Source: Candidatus Heimdallarchaeota archaeon
Lineage (GTDB): Archaea; Asgardarchaeota; Heimdallarchaeia; Heimdallarchaeales; Kariarchaeaceae
Length of the DNA stretch: 6,678 bases
Direction of reading: 5' to 3'
Assembly: GCA_029882335.1 (NCBI GenBank)
Contig: JAOUKW010000226.1
Span: 1 to 6,678 of the forward strand
A program made the position numbers and the translations under genes. The notes under the pieces were generated by a model. That model did not search any database and was not told the origin of the DNA. It saw nothing but the letters and a program-made list of their open reading frames with translations. Position 1 is the stretch's first letter; every line of letters starts with the position of its first letter. Below, one piece after another: positions 5,470 to 6,678 of this stretch.

Positions 5470-5491
5470 AATAATTATTCCAACCTGAACA

Positions 5492-6678
5492 ATGGTGTCA
5501 AAAACTAAATTTTTAATTAATTTACTCTTGATAATGGCAAGTATATTTACAATCATAGGATTTATACATTCTTCAAATCCGATGTTGTTCAAATATTCAG
5601 ATACAGCCTACAATAACCAAGTTTCTCATAGACCAGTAAATAATGACAATAATGTAAATTCAGGTTCTATGAATATGGGACTACAGGGTTATAATACTAC
5701 AATTTCAAGCTTATCCATATATGGTGATGCAGCATTGGATGCAGCAGCTTTACTTCATGCTTGGGCAGGTACAGGTACTGCAGCAGATCCCTATATAATA
5801 GAAGGTTATGAATTTTCAGTAACTTCAGGAAATATAATATACTTAAGTGTGACTAAGTCTACTTTATTTAGAAACAATTACTTCCGCTCCACTTGGAGTG
5901 GTTCAACAGGAATATCTGCAACAGGTAATGGAGATACCATGATTGCATATAATAATACATTTGAAAATGTATCAAATCAATTCTCAAATTATAAAACACT
6001 TAAATTTTATAATAATACAATGATTAACACCCGTGTTATCTCATCTGCAAGTAATTTCCAAGCAAAAGAGAACGTAGAATTTTATAATAATACAATGCAG
6101 AATTTTTATTATGGGTTCACAATCGCCACAAACAGTATTACCAATGCTAATGTGAGCATATATAATAATACATTTTCAAATATAGGTTATAACAATGTAT
6201 ATACATATTCTGTTAGTATTTCGGTTCCTACCGTTGCTAATGGATTGATTGCAAATAATACAATTAAAAATAATGAAAAAACAAGAGCAGGTATAAAACT
6301 AAATCAAGTATCAGTAAATACAATCATAAAAGATAATAAATTCGAAAACTCATCAAGTTTTGATCTTTCTACTATATTTTCAGGATATTTTAAATTATCG
6401 AATTTTGCAGGAAATACAATCGATGGAGACCCAATTCAATTTTACGAAAATGTAGCTGGTTCCATATCAATACCTGCAAATACGGCTCAACTAATCATTA
6501 GCGATGCAGATTCATTGGATGTTGACGCGTCAGGTATTACTAACTTAAGAGGGGTCAACTTATTAAATGTAAGTAATTCACAATTTAAGAATTTAGTAAT
6601 AACAAATGAGTTTATGGGAATATCAATAACTGGAGCGAATAGTAAAAATGTTACAATTCGCGATAGTTCATTTTCAAA
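5492..6678 (+). CDS. Secreted/surface right-handed parallel beta-helix protein, 5' part (NosD-like repeats)
   Basis: An open reading frame of 395 codons that runs off the right edge. Residues 7-25 are hydrophobic after a basic start (MVSKTK), giving a signal peptide or N-terminal anchor. A low-complexity Asn-rich linker (about 36-70) follows, and then SIYGDAAL...WAGTGTAADPYIIEGYEF (75-108), a cap-like motif that typically opens archaeal beta-helix domains. From about 125 onward, coils of 19-30 residues carry N-N-T turns: YNNTF (153), YNNTM (173), YNNTM (198), YNNTF (224) and NNTI (255), then degenerate GNTI (307). NNT is also an N-glycosylation sequon, and Asn is strikingly abundant, which fits an extracellular glycoprotein. 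Such folds occur in polysaccharide lyases, NosD-type proteins and adhesins, and no catalytic site is visible. A cell-surface adhesin or S-layer-associated role is likely but inferred. Its C-terminal domain or anchor lies outside the window. Confidence 0.88.
   Translation, partial: MVSKTKFLINLLLIMASIFTIIGFIHSSNPMLFKYSDTAYNNQVSHRPVNNDNNVNSGSMNMGLQGYNTTISSLSIYGDAALDAAALLHAWAGTGTAADPYIIEGYEFSVTSGNIIYLSVTKSTLFRNNYFRSTWSGSTGISATGNGDTMIAYNNTFENVSNQFSNYKTLKFYNNTMINTRVISSASNFQAKENVEFYNNTMQNFYYGFTIATNSITNANVSIYNNTFSNIGYNNVYTYSVSISVPTVANGLIANNTIKNNEKTRAGIKLNQVSVNTIIKDNKFENSSSFDLSTIFSGYFKLSNFAGNTIDGDPIQFYENVAGSISIPANTAQLIISDADSLDVDASGITNLRGVNLLNVSNSQFKNLVITNEFMGISITGANSKNVTIRDSSFS
6003..6097 (+). repeat. 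20-bp DNA repeat pair at beta-helix coil turns
   Basis: An identical 20-mer (AATTTTATAATAATACAATG) occurs at 6003-6022 and 6078-6097, 75 bp apart, which is exactly 25 codons. It encodes the FYNNTM turn of two successive beta-helix coils. Shorter relatives (TATAATAATACATTT) occur near 5949 and 6160. This indicates coil duplication or homogenisation inside the gene, not a mobile repeat. Confidence 0.7.

Noticed and set aside
5362..5592. Minus-strand open frame of 76 codons upstream of and overlapping the beta-helix gene
   Set aside because: It overlaps the signal-peptide region and promoter of the beta-helix gene, has AT-driven Ile/Lys/Asn/Tyr composition, and lacks a ribosome site or family features.

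Overview
The window looks like AT-rich archaeal chromosome, most plausibly from an uncultured Asgard-type or related archaeon. The evidence is indirect. Thiolase-like proteins are encoded together with DUF35 zinc-ribbon/OB-fold proteins. TATA-like boxes lie 21-22 nt before three first-gene start codons, which suggests leaderless transcripts, while genes inside the operon have strong Shine-Dalgarno sites. The right end holds a secreted, Asn-rich parallel beta-helix protein with many N-glycosylation sequons and a 'GTGTAADPYIIEGY' motif of a kind I associate with Asgard surface proteins. No rRNA or universal marker is present, so the lineage is an inference.

Layout. Bases 1-53 (+) carry what reads as the last 16 codons of a TnpB-like (IS200/IS605 OrfB-type) gene. 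A run of four short hairpins (24-108) follows, at the position of an element right end or omega RNA, and then T-runs. Bases 236-3559 (-) form a tight four-gene operon. In transcription order it is thiolase-like B, thiolase-like A, DUF35 protein 1 and DUF35 protein 2, with junctions TAA|ATG, TAATG overlap and TAA-T-ATG. A 277-nt divergent promoter region separates it from an SDR oxidoreductase gene (3837-4646, +). Next come a 246-nt non-coding stretch, a small orphan gene of about 91 aa (4893-5168, -), a second divergent intergenic region, and a beta-helix surface protein (5492 to the right edge, +) cut off by the window.

How the genes may work together. DUF35 proteins normally pair with thiolase-fold enzymes to form acyl-CoA C-C bond making or breaking complexes. 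Here two different thiolase-like subunits sit with two different DUF35 subunits and no HMG-CoA synthase. By hand alignment, both thiolase-like proteins lack the nucleophilic cysteine (Gly86 in A, Thr83 in B) and the two usual active-site histidines. A Claisen thiolase mechanism is therefore unlikely. A CoA-dependent aldolase/retro-aldolase comparable to the Ltp2-ChsH2(DUF35) type, or another repurposed acyl-CoA chemistry, is a better hypothesis. The divergently transcribed SDR has an intact Ser-Tyr-Lys site and could act on the hydroxy/keto substrate or product. This complex is the most interesting system in the window. The TnpB/omega-RNA remnant at the left edge is second.
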